64,000 nt of DNA, from contig NZ_HG428741.1 of assembly GCF_000380245.2 (NCBI RefSeq), positions 2,549,665 through 2,613,664 of the forward strand. Reading direction: 5' to 3'. Shown in pieces: positions 9,676 through 18,797 of the stretch; the first letter of the stretch is position 1, and the number at the start of each line of letters is the position of its first letter. The position numbers and the translations under genes were made by a program. The stretch comes from Bacillus massiliigorillae (lineage in GTDB: Bacteria; Bacillota; Bacilli; Bacillales; DSM-1321). The notes beneath the pieces were generated by a model. The model searched no databases, had not been told where the DNA came from, and saw only the letters and a list, made by a program, of their open reading frames with translations.

Positions 9676-9759
9676 ATCATGTTACCTTTCCTTTTACCTT
9701 TGTATCAAAAACACAAACTTACTCGTGACTGATTCTCGAATCCTTATTTCAGTTTCACA

Positions 9760-9790
9760 AAAAAATAAGTGAAACCAATTATGATTTCAC
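9760..9790 (-). terminator. Weak terminator-like hairpin after the small membrane protein gene
   Basis: A 6-bp stem (9769-9774 with 9785-9790) followed on the minus strand by TTATTTTTTTG. A second GTGAAAC/GTTTCAC pairing just downstream competes with it. The stem is short and AT-rich, so the call is weak. Confidence 0.35.
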
Positions 9791-9868
9791 CTGTATATCC
9801 TACAGCTATGTTATGTAATGTAATGACATTTTTAAATTTAAGATATTTGTTTTTTTATTCAAAAAAAT

Positions 9869-10081
9869 TTACGCCTTCGTATTATTCCCTTTAAACAACA
9901 ATCCTTTCTTTGCATACTTCCGAAAAGTAACAACACAAACTGCCGTGTAAATTAAAGAAAAGACTAAAATACCTGCCCATACTTGATTGTTATAACCGAT
10001 AAACAATAAATTAAAGAGCGAAAAACCTAATAATAAACCTGAAATAGACGCATTTAGAGACCAAAATATTCGTAGCAACAT
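9869..10081 (-). CDS. Small two-helix membrane protein of unknown function
   Basis: I do not recognise a family. The 70-aa product has two hydrophobic segments (about residues 10-30 and 35-53) and a basic C-terminus. The frame is open up to 10141, but an extended -10 sequence (TGTTATAAT, 10122-10130) lies inside that extension, and no ribosome site precedes the ATGs at 10141 or 10123. I therefore prefer ATG 10081, which has AAAGGTG upstream, at a rather long spacing. A longer 84- or 90-aa form remains possible. Confidence 0.55.
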   Translation of the reverse strand: MLLRIFWSLNASISGLLLGFSLFNLLFIGYNNQVWAGILVFSLIYTAVCVVTFRKYAKKGLLFKGNNTKA

Positions 10082-10121
10082 TCGTAATTCACACACCTTT
10101 ACTACTGAAATGTTTGTATTC

Positions 10122-10130
10122 ATTATAACA
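10122..10130 (-). promoter_or_regulatory. Extended -10 promoter element before the small membrane protein
   Basis: TGTTATAAT on the minus strand fits an extended -10 (TGn plus TATAAT). No good -35 is seen. It is placed to start transcription about 30-35 bases before ATG 10081. Confidence 0.45.
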
Positions 10131-10272
10131 CCAAAAACCATTTATCAGTAAATCTGTAACATTTTAAATAATATGGAATAATAGGATATATTTCAACTTT
10201 TAAAATATACACTCTTCTTATTTAAATTGTATGCATATATAATAAGTACATGAAGCAAGATAGGAGGTCAGT

Positions 10273-10851
10273 ATGGAAATTGGAACAGTTTATGAGCAAC
10301 TACCTATACTTGAAACTGATCGGCTCCTTCTAAGGAAAATCACGCTACAAGATGCTGAAGATATGTTTGAATATACATCTAACCCTACCGTAAGCAAATA
10401 TGTATCATGGGAGCCTCATCGTTCTTTAACAGACACAAGAGGGTACATCCATTTTGTCTTACAGCAATACACACTTCATCGATTAGCCCCTTGGGGCATT
10501 GAATTAAAAGAGAATAATAAATTAATAGGAACCATTAATTTTGTTGCATGGCAACCAAGACATAAAACAGCGGAAATTGGTTATGCATTATCGGAGCTTT
10601 ATTGGAATAAAGGTTTCATCACAGAAGCTGCACAAGCGGTACTATCCTTTGGCTTTACAAAAATGAACACCATTCGTATTGAAGCTCGATGTTTATCAGA
10701 TAATATAGCTTCTCAAAGAGTGATGGAGAAGAACGGAATGACACTGGAAGGAACGATACGAAAAGGATTATTTATTAAAGGCAAACATAGAGATATCAAG
10801 TTATATTCCATATTAAAAGATGAGTTTGAAGCAACACATCCCATTTGTTAA
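10273..10851 (+). CDS. GNAT acetyltransferase, RimJ/RimL type
   Basis: Acetyl-CoA-dependent N-acetyltransferase of the group that modifies ribosomal-protein N-termini or small amines; the true substrate is unknown. The 192-aa product opens with ETDRLLLRKIT, the family hallmark, then has the strand-4/helix-3 region IGYALSELYWNKGFITEAA and the CoA-contact segment NIASQRVMEKNGM. It has a perfect AGGAGG ribosome site 6 bases before the ATG. It is one of only four plus-strand genes in the window, sits alone, and is followed by a weak hairpin. Confidence 0.85.
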   Translation: MEIGTVYEQLPILETDRLLLRKITLQDAEDMFEYTSNPTVSKYVSWEPHRSLTDTRGYIHFVLQQYTLHRLAPWGIELKENNKLIGTINFVAWQPRHKTAEIGYALSELYWNKGFITEAAQAVLSFGFTKMNTIRIEARCLSDNIASQRVMEKNGMTLEGTIRKGLFIKGKHRDIKLYSILKDEFEATHPIC

Positions 10852-10855
10852 ATAT

Positions 10856-10895
10856 AGGGCTACCCTATTAAGGCAGCCCTGTTTAGTACTTTATT
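10856..10895 (+). terminator. Possible terminator after the RimJ-like gene
   Basis: AGGGCT (10856-10861) pairs with AGCCCT (10875-10880) across a 13-base loop, followed by GTTTAGTACTTTATT. The stem is short with a large loop, so confidence is moderate to low. Confidence 0.4.
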
Positions 10896-10933
10896 CAAAT
10901 TATGCATCCATTAAACAACAGCTTTTTCTATGA

Positions 10934-11365
10934 TTATATTTCTTTCAACATTAATACATGAGGAATTCCATCTTCCATAAATACTTCACCATTTGTTGAA
11001 TATCCCAACTTACGATAAAAGCCCTCTGCTTGTGTTTGTCCATGTAATTTCACTTTTGAAAGCTGGTTTGCTTTTGCAAGCTCTTCCAACTTCTTAATAA
11101 TCTCTTTACCTAGTCCAAATTTACGAAACTCTGGTAAAATGCAAATTCGTTCTAACTTTCCATAGCCATCAACTTCACGTAATCTACCAGTCCCAACCGC
11201 TTTATCATGATAATAAACTAGAACATGACTACAATGAGCATTGAGATTATCAAACTTATCAAATTCATCTTCTAATGGTACATTCTGCTCTTCTACAAAT
11301 ACGACCTTTCGAATGTTAAAAGCTAATTGTAAATCTTGATTATTTGTAATTAAACTAGTTTTCAT
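10934..11365 (-). CDS. GNAT acetyltransferase, YjcF-like
   Basis: A 143-aa GNAT protein resembling B. subtilis YjcF: FNIRKVVFVEEQNVP near the N-terminus, then GYGKLERICILPEFRKFGLG (acetyl-CoA-binding motif A), a helix, and a GIPHVLM C-terminus. The substrate is unknown. The frame is open to 11410, but ATG 11365 carries a GAAGGATG ribosome site and gives the family N-terminus MKTSLITNN. It lies directly downstream of the pyr operon terminator, on the same strand. Confidence 0.82.
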   Translation of the reverse strand: MKTSLITNNQDLQLAFNIRKVVFVEEQNVPLEDEFDKFDNLNAHCSHVLVYYHDKAVGTGRLREVDGYGKLERICILPEFRKFGLGKEIIKKLEELAKANQLSKVKLHGQTQAEGFYRKLGYSTNGEVFMEDGIPHVLMLKEI

Positions 11366-11424
11366 GATTGTAACATCCTTCACTTTTATTATTTCCCTAT
11401 AAAGATACAATAATTTCTATACAT

Positions 11425-11475
11425 AAACAAACAGAGGCATTGATGGATTAACTCCAACAATGCCTCTGTTTGTTT
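11425..11475 (-). terminator. Terminator of the pyr operon
   Basis: A perfect 18-bp stem (11425-11442 with 11458-11475) and a 15-base loop; the pyrE stop codon is in its left arm. The T tract after it is weak (TTTGTTTATGT), but the stem is very strong. Confidence 0.85.
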
Positions 11476-12106
11476 AGTTTTCCATCCAAGCTGTTTCAGT
11501 TGGATTTTCACGCCATTTTGTTAATTTCTCAACGTCACTGCTTTGAATGTATCCTTTTTCTTTTGCCACTTCTACTAAAGTAGTGTAGTTGCTTAATGAA
11601 TGATTGATAATGCCTTCTGCATCAAGTTGCGCTTTACCTTTTTCTAATTCATAAGTAAAGATTGATACAACTCCTAGTACTTCACAGCCAGCTTCACGTA
11701 AAGCTTTTACTGCTGTAATAACACTACCTCCAGTTGAAATTAAATCTTCTACGACAACTACTTTTTGACCTGGCGCTGCGTGACCTTCGATTTGATTACC
11801 TTTTCCGTGACCTTTCGCTTTAGAGCGAATATAACACATTGGTAGTTCCATTTCGGCACTTACCCAGGCTGCGTGCGGAATCCCCGCAGTTGCTGTTCCA
11901 GCAATAACGTCAACTGTTGGATAATGTTCACGAACTAATTTTGCTAAGCCTTTCGCAATTTCTTTACGAACTGCTGGATATGATAACGTTAAACGGTTAT
12001 CACAATAGATTGGAGATTTCATACCTGAGGACCATGTAAATGGGTCATTTGGTTGTAAAAATACGGCTTTAATGTCTAATAATTTTTCTGCAATGCTTAC
12101 TTTCAT
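11474..12106 (-). CDS. pyrE: Orotate phosphoribosyltransferase
   Basis: Converts orotate plus PRPP to orotidine 5'-phosphate, the fifth step of UMP synthesis. The PRPP-binding motif VVVVEDLISTGGS is at residues 116-128, and the flexible-loop Lys/His stretch RSKAKGHGKGN is at 94-104. The length (210 aa) is typical. Last gene of the operon: its ATG overlaps the pyrF stop by 4 bases (ATGA), which implies translational coupling, and the operon terminator overlaps its stop. Confidence 0.97.
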   Translation of the reverse strand: MKVSIAEKLLDIKAVFLQPNDPFTWSSGMKSPIYCDNRLTLSYPAVRKEIAKGLAKLVREHYPTVDVIAGTATAGIPHAAWVSAEMELPMCYIRSKAKGHGKGNQIEGHAAPGQKVVVVEDLISTGGSVITAVKALREAGCEVLGVVSIFTYELEKGKAQLDAEGIINHSLSNYTTLVEVAKEKGYIQSSDVEKLTKWRENPTETAWMEN

Positions 12107-12819
12107 GCTTCTGTTCCCTCCCAGGCACTATTGACTGCTTTATATGCTTCTAATGGTGATGCTGCTTTTGTAATTGAACGTCCCACTACAATTGCATTTG
12201 TTCCTAGTAATCTTGCTTTCTCTGGTGTTGCCACACGCTTTTGATCATGTATATCATCACTTGCCATGCGGATACCTGGCGTTACTGTTAGAAATTCATT
12301 TCCTAATAAGCCATGAATTCTTTCAACCTCATGCGTAGAACATACAACACCGTCTAAACCAGCTTCTTTCGTTAAAGCTGCATATGATGTAACTGATTCT
12401 TCTAAAGAAATCGAGATTCGTTGTTGTGCTTGCATTTCTTCTTCTGTCGTACTTGTCAGCTGTGTTACAGCGATGATTAATGGTCGCTCTTTTCCTTCAG
12501 GCGTTCCTTCGATTAAACCTTCTAAAGCTGCCTCCATCATGCGCTTTCCACCCGATGCATGTACATTTACTAAATCTACATCAAGCTTCGCTAAGCCTTT
12601 CATCGCTTGCTTCACTGTATTTGGAATATCATGAAGCTTTAAGTCTAAGAAAATTTTATGCCCTCTTGCTTTAATTTCTTGAATGATGGAAGGACCTGCT
12701 TGATAGAATAATTCCATTCCTACTTTAACAAATAGTTTTTCATTTGGAAAACCGTCTAAAAACTGCTTCACTTCTTCTAATGTACTGAAATCAAGAGCGA
12801 TAATAAGAGATTTGTTCAT
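12103..12819 (-). CDS. pyrF: Orotidine 5'-phosphate decarboxylase
   Basis: Decarboxylates OMP to UMP, the last step of de novo pyrimidine synthesis. The catalytic DxKxxD is visible in FLDLKLHDIPNT (Asp59, Lys61, Asp64), and the phosphate-binding VVGRSIT is near the C-terminus. The frame continues to 12843, but ATG 12819, overlapping the pyrD stop by one base (TAATG), yields the family start MNKSLIIALDF and 238 aa, with GGAGC upstream. Overlaps pyrE by 4 bases. Confidence 0.97.
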   Translation of the reverse strand: MNKSLIIALDFSTLEEVKQFLDGFPNEKLFVKVGMELFYQAGPSIIQEIKARGHKIFLDLKLHDIPNTVKQAMKGLAKLDVDLVNVHASGGKRMMEAALEGLIEGTPEGKERPLIIAVTQLTSTTEEEMQAQQRISISLEESVTSYAALTKEAGLDGVVCSTHEVERIHGLLGNEFLTVTPGIRMASDDIHDQKRVATPEKARLLGTNAIVVGRSITKAASPLEAYKAVNSAWEGTEA

Positions 12820-13730
12820 TACTTCCAGCTCCTTCCTGTGCACTCAGAGATATGTTCATACCCTAATTCATCTAATAGTGCTGGAAGCTCGTCGATGATA
12901 GTTGGACATACGAACGGATCTACGAAGTTCGCTGTACCTACTGCAACTGCACTCGCTCCTGCATAGAAAAATTCTATAACATCTTCAGCTGTTGAAATAC
13001 CACCCATTCCAATGATAGGAATATTTACTTGCTGGCTTACTTCATGAATCATACGAATCGCTACCGGCTTAATAGCTGGACCCGATAAACCACCTGTTTT
13101 ATTCGCGATAACTGGGCGAGCTGTTTTCAAGTTTAAACGCATACCAAGTAAAGTATTAATCATCGTTAAGCCATCCGCTCCACCGTCTTGTACTGCTAAA
13201 GCCATTTCTGTGATGTTTGTTACGTTTGGAGATAGTTTCACATAAACAGGAACTTGTGATACTTCCTTAACTTTCTTCGTTAAACGCTTTGCTGTTTCTG
13301 GATCGGTTCCGAATGCAATTCCACCTTCTTTAACGTTTGGACAAGAAATATTTAATTCTAGTGCCGCTACATTAGGAGCTGTAGAAATTTGCTTCGCTAC
13401 CTCTACGTAATCATCTTCTTGTGAACCCGCTACATTCGCAATGATTGGTAGGTCAAATTGCTCTAACCATTTTAATTCATTATTCATTACATGCTCTAGT
13501 CCAGGATTTTGTAAACCGATTGCATTTAGCATTCCTGCATGTGTTTCTGCTACACGCGGCGTCGGATTTCCGAATCTTGTTTCCAGCGTCGTAGCTTTAA
13601 TCATAATCGAACCTAATTTATTCAAATCATAAAGTTCACTATACTCTTTACCGAATCCAAAGCAACCAGAAGCAGGCATGACTGGATTTTTCAAGTTTAA
13701 ACCTGGTAGTTCAATGTTTAATCTGCTCAT
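12819..13730 (-). CDS. pyrD: Dihydroorotate dehydrogenase, class 1B catalytic subunit
   Basis: FMN protein that oxidises dihydroorotate to orotate, passing electrons through PyrK to NAD+. The class-1 active-site Cys130 lies in NISCPNVKEGG, and the FMN-binding MGGISTAEDVIEF segment is near the C-terminus. The active-site Cys (not Ser) and the adjacent pyrK show it is the 1B, NAD-dependent form. Its start overlaps the pyrK stop by 4 bases. The length (303 aa) is normal. Confidence 0.97.
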   Translation of the reverse strand: MSRLNIELPGLNLKNPVMPASGCFGFGKEYSELYDLNKLGSIMIKATTLETRFGNPTPRVAETHAGMLNAIGLQNPGLEHVMNNELKWLEQFDLPIIANVAGSQEDDYVEVAKQISTAPNVAALELNISCPNVKEGGIAFGTDPETAKRLTKKVKEVSQVPVYVKLSPNVTNITEMALAVQDGGADGLTMINTLLGMRLNLKTARPVIANKTGGLSGPAIKPVAIRMIHEVSQQVNIPIIGMGGISTAEDVIEFFYAGASAVAVGTANFVDPFVCPTIIDELPALLDELGYEHISECTGRSWK

Positions 13731-14503
13731 AGTATCACCTCTCCCGCTTTGAATACTGGTCCGTCACTACATACTTTTTTATAGTTATGTCCTGGGCGGT
13801 CATCGTTTGTTTTGCATACACATGCAAAGCATGCTCCAATGCCACAACCCATTCTTTCTTCAAGAGATAAATAAACCTTCTTATCACTGTAGTTGTTTTC
13901 TAATGCTTTTAACATTGGCGTTGGTCCACATGAATATAAAACATCAAATTCAATACCTTCATTTTCAATTACATCTGTAACAAACCCTTGTGTGCCCAGT
14001 GAGCCATCCACTGTTGCAATATATGTATCACCTAGCTTAGCAAACTTTTCTTCATAGAAAGCTACATCTTTCGATTGAAAACCTAGTACATGAACAACTT
14101 TCACGCCACGTTCTACTAATCGTTGTGATAGTTCATATAATGGCGGCACTCCAATTCCTCCACCTACTAGAAGAGCTGTTTCACCTTCGTTTGCTTCTTC
14201 AACTGGAAAACCATGTCCTAGCGGGCCTAGTACATCTACTTGTTCCCCTGAATTTCTTTCTGCTAGTAATGTCGTTCCTCTACCTTCCGCTCGGTAGATC
14301 ATTGTAAATTCTTGCTTCTCTTGGTTGATGGAACAAATGGAAATCGGTCTTCTTAGAAGTGGTTCATAGCTATCTGCTACTTTAATATGCACAAACTGCC
14401 CTGGCTGTTTCATCTCAGAAACGAGCTCACCCTTTAGGGTAAGCTCGAAAATGGAATGTGCAATTTCTTTTTGACTAACGACCGTTAATTTTTCGTTTTT
14501 CAT
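13727..14503 (-). CDS. pyrK: Dihydroorotate dehydrogenase electron-transfer subunit
   Basis: FAD and [2Fe-2S] subunit that pairs with PyrD and transfers electrons to NAD+. It has a ferredoxin-reductase-like FAD domain (RRPISICS, residues 51-58), an NAD domain (LLVGGGIGVPPLYEL) and the C-terminal cluster ligands Cys220, Cys225, Cys228 and Cys245 in GCGIGACFACVC and VCSDGP. The length (258 aa) is typical. It follows carB by 20 bases and overlaps pyrD. Confidence 0.97.
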   Translation of the reverse strand: MKNEKLTVVSQKEIAHSIFELTLKGELVSEMKQPGQFVHIKVADSYEPLLRRPISICSINQEKQEFTMIYRAEGRGTTLLAERNSGEQVDVLGPLGHGFPVEEANEGETALLVGGGIGVPPLYELSQRLVERGVKVVHVLGFQSKDVAFYEEKFAKLGDTYIATVDGSLGTQGFVTDVIENEGIEFDVLYSCGPTPMLKALENNYSDKKVYLSLEERMGCGIGACFACVCKTNDDRPGHNYKKVCSDGPVFKAGEVIL

Positions 14504-14523
14504 GACTAGATTGCACCTTTCTA

Positions 14524-17500
14524 TTATTTAATCGTGTTCATTGCTTCGCTTGAGAATGTCATTGATTCAATTACTTTCAAGATCGCATCTGCAGTATCTA
14601 AAGAAGTTAAGCATGCGATGCCATTTTCTACTGACTCACGGCGAATTCTGAAACCATCACGCTCTGGTTGTTTACCTTTCGTTAATGTATTGATAACGAA
14701 TTGTGCTTCACCGTTGCGGATTACATCCAGTAAATCCGGACCTTCTGAACCAATTTTATTTACTACTTTTACTGGAATGCCTTGTTCTTGTAACTTAGAC
14801 GCTGTTCCACTTGTAGCAATTAGTTGGAATCCAATATTGTGGAATCGCTTCGCAAGTGATAACGCTTCTTCTTTATCTTTATCAGCAATTGTAAGTAACA
14901 CCGATCCATGCTCTTTCATTTTGATTCCAGAAGCTACTAAACCTTTGTAAAGAGCTTTTTCTAACGTTGCATCTTTACCCATTACTTCACCTGTTGATTT
15001 CATTTCAGGTCCTAATGTAATGTCTACACGGCGTAGTTTAGCGAAAGAGAATACTGGTACTTTAACAAATACGCCTTGTTTCTCAGGTACAAGTCCCGTT
15101 GTGTATCCTTGGCTTTCTAAGCTTTGACCTAAGATTACCTTAGTTGCAACGTTTGCCATTGGCACACCTGTAATTTTACTTAAGAATGGTACTGTACGGC
15201 TTGAACGAGGGTTTACTTCGATTACAAACACATCGTCGTTTGCTACAACATACTGGATATTTAGTAATCCGATGATGTTTAAGCCTCTTGCTAGTTTTTG
15301 AGTGTAATCAATAATCTTGTTTTTTACTACTTCAGAGATATTTTGCGGTGGATATACAGCAATACTATCTCCTGAGTGAACTCCTGCGCGTTCGATATGT
15401 TCCATAATACCTGGAATTACTACATTAACACCGTCAGAAATCGCATCAACTTCAATTTCTTTACCTGTTACATAGCGGTCAATTAAAACTGGATGTTCTG
15501 GGTTAATCTTAACCGCATTTTTCATGTAAAGAAGAAGTTCTTCTTCTTTATAAACGATTTCCATTGCTCGTCCACCAAGTACGTATGAAGGACGTACAAG
15601 TACTGGATAACCAATATCTGTTGCAATTGTTACTGCTTGTTCAACCGATGTCGCCGTTCTACCTAATGGTTGTGGAATGTTTAATTCTGTTAGCGCATGT
15701 TCGAATTTATCACGATTTTCTGCACGATCTAAATCTTCTAATGATGTACCAAGAATTTTCACGCCACGTTTTACTAGTTTATCAGCTAGATTAATAGCCG
15801 TTTGTCCACCGAACTGTACAACAACACCTTCTGGTTTCTCAAGGTCGATGATGTGCATTACATCTTCAATTGTTAATGGTTCGAAGTATAATTTATCTGA
15901 AATACTGAAATCTGTTGAAACTGTTTCAGGGTTGTTATTGATAATAATGGCTTCATAGCCTGCTTGGTTAATTGCCCATACAGAGTGTACTGTTGCATAG
16001 TCGAATTCAACACCTTGACCGATACGAATTGGACCTGATCCTAGTACGATAACGCTTTTGCGATCTGTAACAACACTTTCATTCTCTTCTTCATATGTGC
16101 CATAGAAGTATGGTGTTTCAGATTCGAATTCAGCTGCACAAGTATCAACCATTTTGTACACAGGAATTAAGTTGTTTTCTTTTCTCCAGTTGTATACTTC
16201 TAGCTCTGATACGTTCCAAAGTTTAGCGATTGTAATGTCAGCAAAACCTGATTCCTTAGCTTTCTTTGCTACTTCTAGGTTAAACGGTACACTTTGTACT
16301 TCTTTTTCTAGAGTGATGATGTTCTCCAATTTCTTTAGGAAGAATAAGTCGATTTTGCTCCACTCATGAATTGTTTCGATTGTCACCCCTCGTCTTAAAG
16401 CTTCGCCGATGTAGAATAAGCGCTCATCTCCTGCTTTTCTAATGCGCTTTTCGATTAAAGCATCATCAAACTCTTCATCGTCTTTTAATCCAAGGTGATA
16501 AATACCTGATTCTAATGAACGAACTGCTTTTAATAATGACTCTTCTAATGTACGACCAATCGCCATTACTTCCCCTGTAGCTTTCATTTGTGTTCCTAAG
16601 TTACGATTAGCAGCTTCGAACTTATCAAATGGCCATCTTGGAATTTTTGATACTACATAATCTAGTGCAGGCTCGAAGCTTGCATATGTTTTCCCTGTAA
16701 CAGGGTTCATCATTTCATCAAGTGTTAAACCAACTGCAATTTTCGCAGCTAATTTAGCAATTGGATATCCCGTTGCTTTTGATGCTAGAGCCGAAGAACG
16801 GCTTACACGTGGATTTACTTCGATGATATAGTAGTTGAAGCTATCTGGATCTAGAGCTAGCTGAACGTTACATCCACCTTCGATTTTTAATGCACGAATG
16901 ATTTTCAATGAACAGTTACGTAGCATTTGATATTCTCTGTCACTTAGCGTTTGGCTAGGTGCAACTACGATAGAATCACCTGTATGTACACCAACGGGGT
17001 CAATATTTTCCATGTTACAAACAACGATTGCATTGTCATTGCTGTCACGCATTACTTCATATTCGATTTCTTTGAAGCCTGCGATACTTTTCTCAATTAA
17101 ACATTGTGTAACTGGACTATGCTTCAAACCGCTTGTAACGATTTCAATTAATTCTTCTTCATTATTACAGATACCGCCACCAGTTCCACCTAAAGTAAAT
17201 GCTGGACGAACGATGATTGGATAACCGATACGGTTTACAAATGTGTATGCTTCTTCTAATGTGTGAATAATGTCGCTATCCGGAACTGGCTCACCAAGTT
17301 CATTCATTAAGCTTCGGAATAAATCACGATCTTCCGCTTGGTTGATTGCTGAAAGCTTTGTTCCTAGAATTTCTACGCCACACTCTTCTAGTACTCCTGC
17401 TTCAGAAAGTTCTACAGCAAGGTTAAGACCTGTTTGTCCACCTAGTGTAGGAAGAAGCGCATCTGGACGCTCTTTGCGAATGATTTTGCTTACGAATTCA

Positions 17501-17712
17501 AGTGTTAAAGGTTCGATATATACCGCATCTGCAATTTCTGTATCCGTCATGATTGTAGCTGGGTTGGAGTTAATAAGAATTACGCGATAGCCCTCTTCTT
17601 TCAATGCGATACAAGCTTGTGTTCCTGCGTAATCAAATTCCGCTGCTTGACCGATGATAATTGGACCTGAACCAATTACTAGTATGCTTTTTATATCTGT
17701 ACGTTTTGGCAT
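14524..17712 (-). CDS. pyrAB: Carbamoyl-phosphate synthase large subunit (pyrimidine-type)
   Basis: Makes carbamoyl phosphate from bicarbonate, ammonia (channelled from the small subunit) and two ATP. There are two homologous ATP-grasp halves (about 1-400 and 545-935), each opening with a GSGP motif (ILVIGSGPIIIGQAAEFDYA; VLGSGPIRIGQGVEFDYA), and a C-terminal MGS-like allosteric domain. The length of 1062 aa is close to B. subtilis PyrAB (1071). Its ATG lies 22 bases inside the end of carA, so translation is coupled. Being in the PyrR-controlled operon, it is the pyrimidine rather than the arginine isozyme. Confidence 0.97.
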   Translation of the reverse strand: MPKRTDIKSILVIGSGPIIIGQAAEFDYAGTQACIALKEEGYRVILINSNPATIMTDTEIADAVYIEPLTLEFVSKIIRKERPDALLPTLGGQTGLNLAVELSEAGVLEECGVEILGTKLSAINQAEDRDLFRSLMNELGEPVPDSDIIHTLEEAYTFVNRIGYPIIVRPAFTLGGTGGGICNNEEELIEIVTSGLKHSPVTQCLIEKSIAGFKEIEYEVMRDSNDNAIVVCNMENIDPVGVHTGDSIVVAPSQTLSDREYQMLRNCSLKIIRALKIEGGCNVQLALDPDSFNYYIIEVNPRVSRSSALASKATGYPIAKLAAKIAVGLTLDEMMNPVTGKTYASFEPALDYVVSKIPRWPFDKFEAANRNLGTQMKATGEVMAIGRTLEESLLKAVRSLESGIYHLGLKDDEEFDDALIEKRIRKAGDERLFYIGEALRRGVTIETIHEWSKIDLFFLKKLENIITLEKEVQSVPFNLEVAKKAKESGFADITIAKLWNVSELEVYNWRKENNLIPVYKMVDTCAAEFESETPYFYGTYEEENESVVTDRKSVIVLGSGPIRIGQGVEFDYATVHSVWAINQAGYEAIIINNNPETVSTDFSISDKLYFEPLTIEDVMHIIDLEKPEGVVVQFGGQTAINLADKLVKRGVKILGTSLEDLDRAENRDKFEHALTELNIPQPLGRTATSVEQAVTIATDIGYPVLVRPSYVLGGRAMEIVYKEEELLLYMKNAVKINPEHPVLIDRYVTGKEIEVDAISDGVNVVIPGIMEHIERAGVHSGDSIAVYPPQNISEVVKNKIIDYTQKLARGLNIIGLLNIQYVVANDDVFVIEVNPRSSRTVPFLSKITGVPMANVATKVILGQSLESQGYTTGLVPEKQGVFVKVPVFSFAKLRRVDITLGPEMKSTGEVMGKDATLEKALYKGLVASGIKMKEHGSVLLTIADKDKEEALSLAKRFHNIGFQLIATSGTASKLQEQGIPVKVVNKIGSEGPDLLDVIRNGEAQFVINTLTKGKQPERDGFRIRRESVENGIACLTSLDTADAILKVIESMTFSSEAMNTIK

Positions 17713-18797
17713 TGTTTTTCTCCCTCCGCTTTCGCTGTTTCAATCATGTTAATAAATTTATCAAATAATCCATTTGCATCTTCAGGCCCTGGTGAAGCTT
17801 CTGGGTGATACTGAACTGTAAATGCTGGATATTCTTTATGTTTTAGCCCTTCGATTGTTCCATCATTTAATGCAACATGAGTCACTTCTAAAGGTGTGTT
17901 CTCTAATGATGCATCCTCAACTGCATAACCGTGATTTTGCGAAGTAATTGCAATCTTACCAGTTTCTAAATCTCTTACAGGATGGTTAGATCCACGGTGT
18001 CCGAATTTCAATGGCTCTGTATTCGCATTGTTTGCAAGAGCGAATAATTGGTGCCCTAAGCAAATTCCGAATAATGGCACTTTTCCTTGTACACCTTTTA
18101 TCATTTCAATTGCTTGTGGAACATCCTTTGGATTTCCTGGACCGTTCGAAAGCATAATACCATCTGGACTTAAGTTTAAAATTTCTTGTGCTGTTACATT
18201 ATAAGGAACTACAACTACATCACAATCTCTTTTGTTTAACTCGCGTAAGATACCATGCTTCATACCGAAGTCTACTAATACTACTCGTGAACCTCTACCT
18301 GGGCTTGGATATGCTTTCTTCGTTGATACTTTTTTAACTTGATCAGTTGGAAGCACAGCTGCCTTTAACGATTCAATTACTTCTTCCGGCTTCTTCTCCA
18401 TACTTGTAATAGCACCTTTTAATGTACCATGTTGACGAATGATGCGTGTAAGTTTTCTTGTATCGATTCCTGCAATACCAGGGATATTATTTTGTTTAAA
18501 GTATTCATCTAACGTAATTTCACTACGCCAGTTTGATGGCATTTCCGCAACTTCTTTTACTACAAAACCAGAGATTGCTGGTGTAATAGATTCAAAGTCA
18601 TCTCTGTTAATACCGTAGTTTCCAATTAAAGGATACGTTAGTGTTACGATTTGACCACAGTATGATGGATCAGATAATACTTCTTGATAGCCTGTCATAC
18701 CTGTATTAAATACAACCTCACCCATACGATCAACATCTGCTCCAAAAGCCTTGCCCACAAATACTGTGCCATCTTCTAAAATAAGTTGTCTTTTCAT
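17691..18797 (-). CDS. pyrAA: Carbamoyl-phosphate synthase small subunit, glutaminase (pyrimidine-type)
   Basis: Hydrolyses glutamine and feeds ammonia to the large subunit. The class-I glutamine amidotransferase triad is visible: Cys246 in GICLGHQL, and His331 and Glu333 in QYHPEASPGP. The frame extends to 18821, but ATG 18797 overlaps the pyrC stop (ATGA), has AAAAGGAGAG upstream and gives MKRQLILEDGTVF, the family start (368 aa). It overlaps the large-subunit gene by 22 bases. Confidence 0.97.
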   Translation of the reverse strand: MKRQLILEDGTVFVGKAFGADVDRMGEVVFNTGMTGYQEVLSDPSYCGQIVTLTYPLIGNYGINRDDFESITPAISGFVVKEVAEMPSNWRSEITLDEYFKQNNIPGIAGIDTRKLTRIIRQHGTLKGAITSMEKKPEEVIESLKAAVLPTDQVKKVSTKKAYPSPGRGSRVVLVDFGMKHGILRELNKRDCDVVVVPYNVTAQEILNLSPDGIMLSNGPGNPKDVPQAIEMIKGVQGKVPLFGICLGHQLFALANNANTEPLKFGHRGSNHPVRDLETGKIAITSQNHGYAVEDASLENTPLEVTHVALNDGTIEGLKHKEYPAFTVQYHPEASPGPEDANGLFDKFINMIETAKAEGEKQCQNVQI

